Below are positions 8,132-15,220 of a stretch of 20,382 nucleotides of DNA, piece by piece. The notes beneath the pieces were generated by a model that was not told the origin of the DNA, did not search any database, and was given only the letters and a program-made list of their open reading frames with translations. The DNA is taken from assembly GCA_023418535.1 (NCBI GenBank), contig JAEZZN010000140.1:1-20382 (forward strand), written 5' to 3'. The first letter of the stretch is position 1. Each line of letters opens with the position of its first letter. A program made the translations under genes and the position numbers. The DNA comes from Bacillota bacterium (lineage in GTDB: Bacteria; Bacillota_A; Clostridia; Tissierellales; Peptoniphilaceae).

Positions 8132-9078
8132 ATGCTCAACCTCAAGTCATTTCCGTATAATCTCTTTATAAAGTAATTTCCAACTATTCTCGAATATATA
8201 CGTGAATCATATATACTTCTTAAATCTTCTGGTTCTAAATTTGAAGAAATAAGTATAGGAACTCTATTTACAAGTCTATTGTTTATAGTCTCAAATATTG
8301 CAGTTCTAGATTGATCATTCATATTTACTGTTCCCATATCATCAATAATCAACAAATCTGCATCATATATCATATCTACCTTATCTTTAAGTTTTTCCTT
8401 ATTTTCAGAAAACGCAAATCTATGATCTAATATTATGTCTACAAGTTCAGATTCAGTTAAATATACTACTGAATGACCTCCATCCATAACTTCCTTTGCA
8501 ATAGAATTTAATAAAAATGTTTTTCCAGTACCAACAGGACCATAAATAAATAAGTTAATCGAGTCTCTTTCAAAATTTTCTGCATATGCTTGAAGTTCTT
8601 CTTTAACTTCTTTCATATTTTCATATGGGCTTATTTCTTCATCTTCCATTTTCGATTTTCTAAATAAATTAATATTAAAATTATCAAAATTTTCTTGTTG
8701 GATTACATATTGAATTCTACTATTTTTGTACGCTTCATCAGTCATTAACTTTTTCTTACAGCTGCATATACGAGTTTTATCGATTCCAGTATCTTTACAA
8801 GTGTCACAATGATATTTTTTTTCCATATAATCAGTTGTAAAACCATTTGAAATTAATAAATCATCCTTTTCTTTATAGAGTTTATTAATTCTTATTTCAA
8901 TATTTGAAATATCTCTCCCTACAATACCTTTTTGAATCATTTCTATATTAAGTTGTCTTATTTCTTTGTCTATTTCTGAAATTCTAGGTACTTTTTGATA
9001 TACTTCATCAATTCTCTCTTGCTGAAATCTATCATTTTCTCTACGTCTTTCTTCTAATATTTGCTCAACTTTTAGCAT
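8122..9078 (-). CDS. DnaI/DnaC-type replicative helicase loader (AAA+ ATPase)
   Basis: Loads the replicative helicase onto DNA; it most likely partners the DnaB encoded just upstream. The 318-residue product has a charged helical N-terminus (1-85), a Cys cluster (C91, C94, C105, C107: CDTC then CSC) that should bind zinc as in B. subtilis DnaI, and a C-terminal AAA+ ATPase. Walker A is GPVGTGKT at 180-187, Walker B LLIIDDMG at 242-249, sensor 1 SSN at 278-280, with Arg-finger candidates in the SRI repeats at 292-298. The ATG overlaps the stop of the preceding dnaD-like gene by one base (TAATG), and AGAGGT lies just upstream. It could be named dnaC or dnaI depending on the nomenclature followed. 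Confidence 0.92.
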   Translation of the reverse strand: MLKVEQILEERRRENDRFQQERIDEVYQKVPRISEIDKEIRQLNIEMIQKGIVGRDISNIEIRINKLYKEKDDLLISNGFTTDYMEKKYHCDTCKDTGIDKTRICSCKKKLMTDEAYKNSRIQYVIQQENFDNFNINLFRKSKMEDEEISPYENMKEVKEELQAYAENFERDSINLFIYGPVGTGKTFLLNSIAKEVMDGGHSVVYLTESELVDIILDHRFAFSENKEKLKDKVDMIYDADLLIIDDMGTVNMNDQSRTAIFETINNRLVNRVPILISSNLEPEDLRSIYDSRIYSRIVGNYFIKRLYGNDLRLSIWN

Positions 9079-9911
9079 TAATTACCTCTTTTCTTTATTG
9101 GTAATTTTTGATTCAATTTTTTCTCTATAAAACTATTTCTTTCTTCCTTAGTCATTCTATTATCTTTTTTATATAATTCTTGTTTCGAAGATTTATGTGA
9201 TTTATTAGATTTTTCTTCAGATTTCTTTGATTTTTTGCTTGTATTATCCTTATCTTCTAGATATTTATCTAAACTTTCCATATCTTTTGCACCATCTATT
9301 ATCCAATTTCTAATAGTTGCAACAATAGTATCTACTGATTTTTTGCCCCTTACACTACTTGCCATCATATATGCATAAGATATAAAATTAGGATCAGAAT
9401 CAAAGTCGTTTCTTAGTTCTATTAATTTTCTTATTTCTCTAGCATCAAGTTTTACAGGTAATGTCGTATCTTGGGAAATAAATGCTTCGATTGAATCTAT
9501 CATTTGTTTTGTATCTGGCTCATCAGAAATGGAAAAGTCTTGTTCAAAACCAGTTGGTAATTCAGCGTTTGATTTATTTTCATTGTTTTTAACTAAACTC
9601 AAATCATCTTCTTCTACTCCGAATAATTGAGCTCTCATAGATTTAAATATATATCCATTATTCGATTTTTCGACGATTCCTTGATCTACCCAATAATTCC
9701 ACGCATCATGAACCTGTCCTTCGCTCATATTCATTTCTCTTGCAATATTCTCATTTGTTATATCTTCAATATTGGAATAAGCAAGCGAAAGCGCATATAA
9801 ATAAACCTTTATTTGACTTTCATTAGCATTTGCCATAAGAGTATTTATAAACATATTTTCGACTGGCGTAGTGCCAAGATCTAATTTACTTCTTTCTAGT
9901 TCTACTCTCAT
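9078..9911 (-). CDS. DnaD-like primosomal protein
   Basis: Probable primosome component that works with the helicase loader and DnaB in replication initiation or restart. The 277-residue product has an N-terminal winged-helix-like region (about 1-95: YLYALSLAY..NENIAREMNMSEGQVHDAWNYWVDQGIV) and a DnaD/DnaB-homology DDBH2-type domain (about 130-210) ending in IVATIRNWIIDG, close to the family Y/I-x3-I-x3-W signature. The tail is very rich in Lys and Ser (221-277) and looks disordered and DNA-binding. The ATG at 9911 has AGGAG 7 bases upstream and lies 26 bases inside the acetyltransferase gene. Clostridial genomes commonly place such a gene directly before the dnaC/dnaI-like gene, which supports the call. 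Confidence 0.85.
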   Translation of the reverse strand: MRVELERSKLDLGTTPVENMFINTLMANANESQIKVYLYALSLAYSNIEDITNENIAREMNMSEGQVHDAWNYWVDQGIVEKSNNGYIFKSMRAQLFGVEEDDLSLVKNNENKSNAELPTGFEQDFSISDEPDTKQMIDSIEAFISQDTTLPVKLDAREIRKLIELRNDFDSDPNFISYAYMMASSVRGKKSVDTIVATIRNWIIDGAKDMESLDKYLEDKDNTSKKSKKSEEKSNKSHKSSKQELYKKDNRMTKEERNSFIEKKLNQKLPIKKRGN

Positions 9912-10476
9912 TTCTATACTCCTGTCTGTTTAAACTCATGTGAATTACTTTAGAATAAATAACTCCATCTTCTATAATAAAGCTATCTCTTATATCTTCA
10001 TATCTCTCATCTTCTAAATCCAATAATTGATTTTCAAATTCCTGATAATCATATTTATATTCTTTGAAATTAAATCTTTTATATAGATTAATTGCTCTAG
10101 TATTCCACTCATTAACTTCCAAATTTATTTTTCTAAACTTAAATTCATCAAAGCACATAGCGATAAATTCTTCCATCACTCTTGTACCTAATCCATTTGA
10201 AACAAAACTTGGAGCTATTACAATTCCAAGTTTCGCAGTATTTAATATATTATTTATTTCTTTTAGGCCAATAAACCCAAGCAAATTACCTTCTTCATCT
10301 TTTATAGAAAAATAACTAGATCTATATTTTTTTTGCTTCATTAGAAACCAAATTTCTTCTTGATTTTCATTTAGATTATTATAGTTGTATCCATAAAAAA
10401 TTGGATCAGAAAATTCATCCCAGGATTTTAACAATTTAGCATCTTCTCTTACTAAAGGTTCTAATCTATATGACAT
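9886..10476 (-). CDS. GNAT-family N-acetyltransferase of unknown substrate
   Basis: A 196-residue acetyl-CoA-dependent transferase of the RimJ/RimL-like GNAT type. It shows the acetyl-CoA loop SNGLGTRVMEEF at 93-104, followed by NTRAINLYKRFNFKE at 125-139, which matches the usual end of the GNAT core. The substrate could be a small molecule or a protein N-terminus; nothing in the sequence decides this. It overlaps dnaB by 11 bases and the dnaD-like gene by 26, so it is embedded in the replication genes and surely co-transcribed. Two ATGs are possible (10482 and 10476); I chose 10476 because AAGAAG then sits 6 bases upstream, but neither site is strong. The last about 50 residues are acidic, then basic, and do not match a domain I recognise. 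Confidence 0.8.
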   Translation of the reverse strand: MSYRLEPLVREDAKLLKSWDEFSDPIFYGYNYNNLNENQEEIWFLMKQKKYRSSYFSIKDEEGNLLGFIGLKEINNILNTAKLGIVIAPSFVSNGLGTRVMEEFIAMCFDEFKFRKINLEVNEWNTRAINLYKRFNFKEYKYDYQEFENQLLDLEDERYEDIRDSFIIEDGVIYSKVIHMSLNRQEYRNESRTRKK

Positions 10477-11800
10477 TTTCATCTTCTTTACCGAAATCGT
10501 GGAAACTTGTATTTTCTTTTTTGAAATATAATTTATTGGTTCCAGTTGGACCATTTCTATGTTTTGCTGTAATTACTTCAATTATATTTTGTTCTTCTGA
10601 ATCTTCATCATAATAGTCTTCTCTATATAACATCATTACAACATCGGCATCTTGTTCTATAGCTCCAGATTCCCTTAAATCTGAAAGCATCGGTCTTTTA
10701 TTTGATCTTTCTTCAGATTTTCTTGAAAGCTGAGATAATGCAAGTACCGGAATATTTAATTCTTTAGCAAGAGCCTTTAATCCTCTAGAAATATTTGATA
10801 TTTCTTGTTGTCTATTGTCATTTCTTCCCATATCTGCAGTCATCAACTGCAAATAGTCAATAACTATTAAGTCTAGTCCTTTTTCTATTTTCATTCTCTT
10901 AGATTTAGCTCTAAGTTCTGTAATTGAGATACTTGCTGTATCATCAATATACATATCTAATTCCTGGAATTTAGAAATGCTCTTATACAATAATGGCCAG
11001 TCTTCTTTTTTAATATTTCCTGAAATTATATCTTGAAGTTCTACTCTAGTAATTATCGATAAAATTCTTTGAAATATTTGTCTTCTACTCATTTCTAGTG
11101 AAAAAACTGCAACTTTTTTACCTACAAGGGCCGCATTAAGTCCCATATTAATACCTAATGCTGTTTTCCCTACAGATGGTCTTGCAGCAAGTAATAAGAA
11201 ATCTGAATTTTGGAAACCTGATAACTGTCTATCTATATCTCTAAACCCGGTAGTAATACCTGTAATATCAGATTGATTACTTGCCATTTCAGTCATATAA
11301 TTAAATGCTTCTTCTATTGTGTCACTTAATCTAACGAGACCTTCTTTATTGTCATATTCACTTAGATTAAATAATTGAGTTGAAAAATTGGCTATGAGTT
11401 CTTCAGATTTCTCTTGTGAAGTTGAAACTTTATTTAATACATCATCACCAAATTTTAATAACTTCCTTCTCATAGACTTTTCTTTTACTATTTCAAGATA
11501 GCTATCGTAATTGGCTCTAAAATATGTTGGATCTGTAAGTTCCATCACATAAGTTTCTCCACCTATATCTGAAAGTTTGCCCATCAATTCTAATTGATTG
11601 TTGACCATATTAAAATCAATAGAATCATGATCCATATTTAATTGTGTTATAGCATTAAACACCAAGGCATTTCTTAAATCTTGAAAATCTTCACTCTTAA
11701 TTTTTTCCATAAGATTATTTATTAAGTCGTTGTGAACTATTGCAAGCCCTAAAATCGCCTTTTCTGTTTTAATATCACTTGTGGAGAAATTATTTTCCAT
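10466..11800 (-). CDS. dnaB: Replicative DNA helicase
   Basis: Hexameric helicase that unwinds DNA at the replication fork (called DnaC in Bacillus). The 444-residue product starts with the DnaB N-terminal helical domain (about 1-105) and a linker, then the RecA-like DnaB_C domain. Walker A is ARPSVGKT at 206-213, Walker B appears as VIDYLQLM, and LRESGAIEQDADVVMMLYR and AKHRNGPTGT are the usual downstream signatures. There is no intein. AGAGG lies 6 bases before the ATG, and the gene begins 10 bases after rplI ends. The adjacency rplI–dnaB is widely conserved in Firmicutes. Confidence 0.97.
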   Translation of the reverse strand: MENNFSTSDIKTEKAILGLAIVHNDLINNLMEKIKSEDFQDLRNALVFNAITQLNMDHDSIDFNMVNNQLELMGKLSDIGGETYVMELTDPTYFRANYDSYLEIVKEKSMRRKLLKFGDDVLNKVSTSQEKSEELIANFSTQLFNLSEYDNKEGLVRLSDTIEEAFNYMTEMASNQSDITGITTGFRDIDRQLSGFQNSDFLLLAARPSVGKTALGINMGLNAALVGKKVAVFSLEMSRRQIFQRILSIITRVELQDIISGNIKKEDWPLLYKSISKFQELDMYIDDTASISITELRAKSKRMKIEKGLDLIVIDYLQLMTADMGRNDNRQQEISNISRGLKALAKELNIPVLALSQLSRKSEERSNKRPMLSDLRESGAIEQDADVVMMLYREDYYDEDSEEQNIIEVITAKHRNGPTGTNKLYFKKENTSFHDFGKEDENVI

Positions 11801-11810
11801 TATATCCTCT

Positions 11811-12254
11811 TTATTGTGGTTTTACTTCTACTTTTAATTTAGCTACCATTTCTGGGAATACTCTAATATTTACTGTATAAACTCCTTGAGTTTTTAAATT
11901 ATCTGAAAGTTCAACTTTCTTCTTATCTATGTCAAATCCTTTTTCACTTAAAGCGTCTGCTATATCTCCGCTTGTTACTGAACCAAATAATTTTCCGTCA
12001 GCTCCAGCTTTTTTCTCTACAACAACAGAAGATTCTTCAAGTTTATTTTTTAATTCTTCTGCTTCTTTTTTATTTTGTTCAAATTCTTCTTTTTGTCTTT
12101 TCTTTTCAGCTTCCCATTGCTTTTTATTTGCTGGTGTAGCTTCTATTGCATGTCCATTTGGTAATAGGAAATTTCTAGCATATCCTGTTTTTGCATTTAC
12201 CAAATCTCCCTCTTTACCTAAACCTTTAACATCTGTTTTTAAAATTACTTTCAC
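11811..12254 (-). CDS. rplI: Large-subunit ribosomal protein bL9
   Basis: Component of the 50S subunit that binds 23S rRNA near the L1 stalk. The 147-residue product has the conserved N-terminal domain ([20 protein letters not shown], then [13 protein letters not shown]), the long central helix rich in Lys and Glu (about 43-75) and the C-terminal domain starting near [15 protein letters not shown]. The start is a GTG at 12254, with GGAGG 7 bases upstream, overlapping the gdpP stop by 4 bases (GTGA). This is a coupled arrangement with gdpP, as in Bacillus. Confidence 0.97.
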   Translation of the reverse strand: MKVILKTDVKGLGKEGDLVNAKTGYARNFLLPNGHAIEATPANKKQWEAEKKRQKEEFEQNKKEAEELKNKLEESSVVVEKKAGADGKLFGSVTSGDIADALSEKGFDIDKKKVELSDNLKTQGVYTVNIRVFPEMVAKLKVEVKPQ

Positions 12255-14221
12255 TTTTCATCCTCCGATTCATATTCTTTTATAGTTTTTTTCAATAACT
12301 CTGTAGCTTCTGATATACTAACATCTAATTGTGTAGCTGCCATATTTTGATGACCACCACCACCTAGTTTTTCCATTATAAGTTGTACCGATATATCACC
12401 GTAAGATCTTGCTGAAATATGTGTCTTATTTTTGGATTTTGTTAGTACAAATGAAGCTTTAATATTTTCAATATTCATCATCTCATCTGCAGACTGCGAT
12501 GCAATCAATGTCGATTCTTCAATATCTTTATCAAAAGTTCCAATAATATATTTATCTTTATAAATAGTTGAGTTAGAAATAATTTCAGATCTGAATTTTA
12601 ACGTTTGAAAATCATCTCTAAATAATTTTGTAACTACAGTTGAATCTGCGCCATTTTGCTTTAATATTGCTGCTGCTTCAAATGTTCTTATACCTGTTTG
12701 TTGATTAAAGTTCTTTGTATCAACTGTTATACCAGCAAGTAAAGCATCTGATATAAACTTATTAATACTTATTTTTTCATCCATATACATAAGCATCTCT
12801 GTTACAAGTTCTGAAGCTGATGATGAAGATGGTTCTATATAACTTAATATTGCATTTTCAATATAGTCATTTCCTCTTCTATGATGATCAATAACTACTA
12901 TTGAATCCGTTTTTTCAAATAATCTTGGTTCCTCAATAGATTGCTTTCTATGATTATCTGTAACTATTACTAAAGATGAAGCTTTAGCTTTTTCATATGC
13001 TTCTTCTGGTGAGATTATACAATCTTTAAGTTCTTTTATATTAGTTGTTGAATAATTGTATATATTTTTAATTGCAGGAGTTACCTCATTTAATACAATA
13101 TATGCCGATTTATTTTTCTTTTTAACAGCATACCAAAGTCCAAGAGCAGACCCAAATGAGTCCATATCAGGGTTTGTATGTCCTGATATATAAACATCCG
13201 TTGATTTTTCTATTAATTGGGAAAGTGCATGTGCAATTACTCTTGCTTTAACCTTGGTTCTCTTTTCTGTAGCCTGACTTTTACCACCGAAATATTGTAA
13301 ATTATCTTTTGCTTTTAATACAATCTGATCTCCACCTCTACCAAGAGCTATATCTAAAGCGGCATTGGCTGATTTTTCATTATCTCTAACACTTTCCTCA
13401 TCTATACCTATACCTATTGATAAAGTAGGCACAATCGTATTGCCGGTATTAATATTTCTTACCTTATCTATAAATGAGAATTTTTCAATTAGCATTTGAT
13501 TAAGTGTAGCTTTATATAAAACTGCAAAATATCTACCATTTTCATTTTTCTTAATAAATGATCCATGCTCATGGAAATATGAAGTTATAGTACTATCTAT
13601 TTCTGCATATAAAATAGGTCTTTTTTCTGATGAAACATCTGAATTTAACTCTTCATAATTATCAATTCTGATATTCATAAGTGCTAGACGCTCTTCTTGA
13701 TATTTCTTTCGAGTTTGTTCCCTATCAGTAGAATCAATAAAGTAAAGAAGAGTCATTTTTTCATCATCTAATGTGGTTTTATGAACTTCATAATCCTTAA
13801 ATAAGTAGTTTATCATAAATGAATCTTGTTCAATCCTCAAGAGTTCATCAGTTATTTCAGGAAAAACTTCATGTATATTATCATCTACTACCGATTCCTT
13901 TTCATTTATCAATTGTTTAAATTTTGAATTATACCAAACAATATCTTTTTTATTATCAATTACAACAATTGAAAATGGCATATTAAATATAGTTTTCTTT
14001 GAAAATCCATCAAAAGCTATATCCAGACTATCAGCATAGTTCTTGAACTGATCATTCTTGTTTTGAATTGTATCATATGCATTATATATAGAAATAATAG
14101 TTAAAATTAAAGCTACTATTCCTATATATACATTCAACACCATTAAGATAATGGTCAACACAATATTTATTAAAGGGCTAATTAATATCGCCATATTTTC
14201 TTTTCTAAAAATTTTATTCAT
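12251..14221 (-). CDS. gdpP: Membrane-bound cyclic-di-AMP phosphodiesterase GdpP (YybT)
   Basis: Hydrolyses c-di-AMP to pApA at the membrane and so affects potassium, osmotic and cell-wall homeostasis. The 656-residue product has the full GdpP layout: two membrane helices (about 10-48), a PAS-like domain (about 75-165), a degenerate GGDEF-like domain (about 198-305) and a DHH/DHHA1 phosphodiesterase (about 340-645). Metal-binding residues are intact: H348, D352 and D354 in [11 protein letters not shown]422 in TDNH, D445-H446-H447 in IDHH, D501, and GGGGH at 620-624. I start at 14221 since AAGG lies 6 bases upstream; the open frame extends to 14248 inside the preceding gene. Overlap with the yybS-like gene is 8 bases. 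Nothing suggests the loss of function seen in some beta-lactam-tolerant strains. Confidence 0.95.
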   Translation of the reverse strand: MNKIFRKENMAILISPLINIVLTIILMVLNVYIGIVALILTIISIYNAYDTIQNKNDQFKNYADSLDIAFDGFSKKTIFNMPFSIVVIDNKKDIVWYNSKFKQLINEKESVVDDNIHEVFPEITDELLRIEQDSFMINYLFKDYEVHKTTLDDEKMTLLYFIDSTDREQTRKKYQEERLALMNIRIDNYEELNSDVSSEKRPILYAEIDSTITSYFHEHGSFIKKNENGRYFAVLYKATLNQMLIEKFSFIDKVRNINTGNTIVPTLSIGIGIDEESVRDNEKSANAALDIALGRGGDQIVLKAKDNLQYFGGKSQATEKRTKVKARVIAHALSQLIEKSTDVYISGHTNPDMDSFGSALGLWYAVKKKNKSAYIVLNEVTPAIKNIYNYSTTNIKELKDCIISPEEAYEKAKASSLVIVTDNHRKQSIEEPRLFEKTDSIVVIDHHRRGNDYIENAILSYIEPSSSSASELVTEMLMYMDEKISINKFISDALLAGITVDTKNFNQQTGIRTFEAAAILKQNGADSTVVTKLFRDDFQTLKFRSEIISNSTIYKDKYIIGTFDKDIEESTLIASQSADEMMNIENIKASFVLTKSKNKTHISARSYGDISVQLIMEKLGGGGHQNMAATQLDVSISEATELLKKTIKEYESEDEK

Positions 14222-15170
14222 TATTAACCTTACCTTTTCTAATGTCATATCTCATATTTGTAAACAAATCTAAGAATCCAAAAAACATTATAAATATATA
14301 CATTCTTAGTATTACGAGTAAAATTATCCAATATATTATTCTTGTAATTTTTCCAAATCTCATTTCTAAAAAATAATCTATATATGATAATCCATTGAAA
14401 AATAGAAGAGCTTTAGATACTGCAGAAATGTTTTCTGCTACAACTTCAAGTCCGGAACCCGGTATAGCAGCTATTACGATAAATATTATATAAACCAGTA
14501 ATAGGTATCTAAAATTTTTATTCAATGTTAATCTATTAATCTTTGTGCTGTAAAATATATTAACACCTGTTTTTTTCATAATAAATATTGAAATTATTAG
14601 ATTTGTAAAACTAATCACTAATGAATATATTAAAAAAATTGCTGGAAGTACTCTAAATAAATCATTTACCGTCTTTTTAAAATATACTATATATTCTTTA
14701 ACCATCTCTGGTGTAAAATTGATATCATTTGAAATAACTTTTTCAATATTATCGATAGATGCCATAATAGTATTGTTCATTGCTTGAATTGGATTTTCAT
14801 TTGTTATTAAATAATAAGCTAATAAACTGAGCAATATAATCCCAAAACTCACAATTCCACTAATACCAACTATCTTTCCTATTGGCATTCTTTTCTTCAT
14901 GCAATAAGCCGAAATTGAAGATATCGCTACTATCATAATCATTTGCAAAATTAAACCTTCTAAGCCAACTATAAAATAAGCTGGAATAGCGGTAATTATT
15001 AAAGATAAAATATATTCTTTAATTCCATACTTATATAGCACTACAATAAACGGCGCTGCAATCAATATATTTTCAAATCCTGACATTTTAAAAAAGAAAA
15101 GTATAATATTTGCTATAACCGCTGTCATAACGATATTTAGTATATCTTCAATCTTTTGTTTATTAAACAT
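14214..15170 (-). CDS. YybS-like (DUF2232) integral membrane protein
   Basis: A 318-residue protein with about seven to eight hydrophobic segments (roughly 10-28, 35-68, 72-90, 100-122, 172-198, 221-238, 250-262, 278-300) and a short basic C-terminus. I recognise it as YybS-like mainly from its topology, size and position directly upstream of gdpP and rplI, which is the Bacillus order. The molecular function of the family is not established; an S-component-like transport role or a partner role for GdpP has only been suggested by context. GGAG lies 6 bases before the ATG at 15170, and a candidate extended -10 box is just upstream, so this gene may open the long transcription unit. Confidence 0.75.
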   Translation of the reverse strand: MFNKQKIEDILNIVMTAVIANIILFFFKMSGFENILIAAPFIVVLYKYGIKEYILSLIITAIPAYFIVGLEGLILQMIMIVAISSISAYCMKKRMPIGKIVGISGIVSFGIILLSLLAYYLITNENPIQAMNNTIMASIDNIEKVISNDINFTPEMVKEYIVYFKKTVNDLFRVLPAIFLIYSLVISFTNLIISIFIMKKTGVNIFYSTKINRLTLNKNFRYLLLVYIIFIVIAAIPGSGLEVVAENISAVSKALLFFNGLSYIDYFLEMRFGKITRIIYWIILLVILRMYIFIMFFGFLDLFTNMRYDIRKGKVNNE

Positions 15171-15192
15171 AATTACTCCATTCTATTAGATT

Positions 15193-15201
15193 ATTATATC
15201 A
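15193..15201 (-). promoter_or_regulatory. Candidate extended -10 promoter for the yybS–gdpP–rplI–dnaB run
   Basis: On the minus strand, TGATATAAT (an extended -10, TG-N-TATAAT) lies 22 bases before the ATG of the yybS-like gene, in the only gap of this part (50 bases). No convincing -35 box is visible at 16-18 bases spacing. Transcription reading through from the helicase gene is an alternative or additional source. Confidence 0.4.
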
Positions 15202-15220
15202 AAACTGGAGCAAAAATTCA

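Noticed and set aside
9076..9080. Programmed frameshift or gene fusion at the TAATG junction of the dnaD-like and dnaI-like genes
   Set aside because: Each gene has a complete protein with its own ribosome-binding site; a one-base stop/start overlap is ordinary translational coupling.
10466..11800. Intein or other insertion in dnaB, a common intein target
   Set aside because: The protein is 444 residues with continuous DnaB motifs, so no intein is present.
11929..12285. Plus-strand open frame of 118 codons across rplI
   Set aside because: It is the Phe/Ser-rich complement of the Lys/Glu-rich L9 helix, a common shadow.
12251..14221. Loss-of-function gdpP, as found in some beta-lactam-tolerant isolates
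   Set aside because: The frame is full length and all DHH/DHHA1 metal-binding residues are present; the GGDEF-like domain is degenerate in all GdpP proteins.
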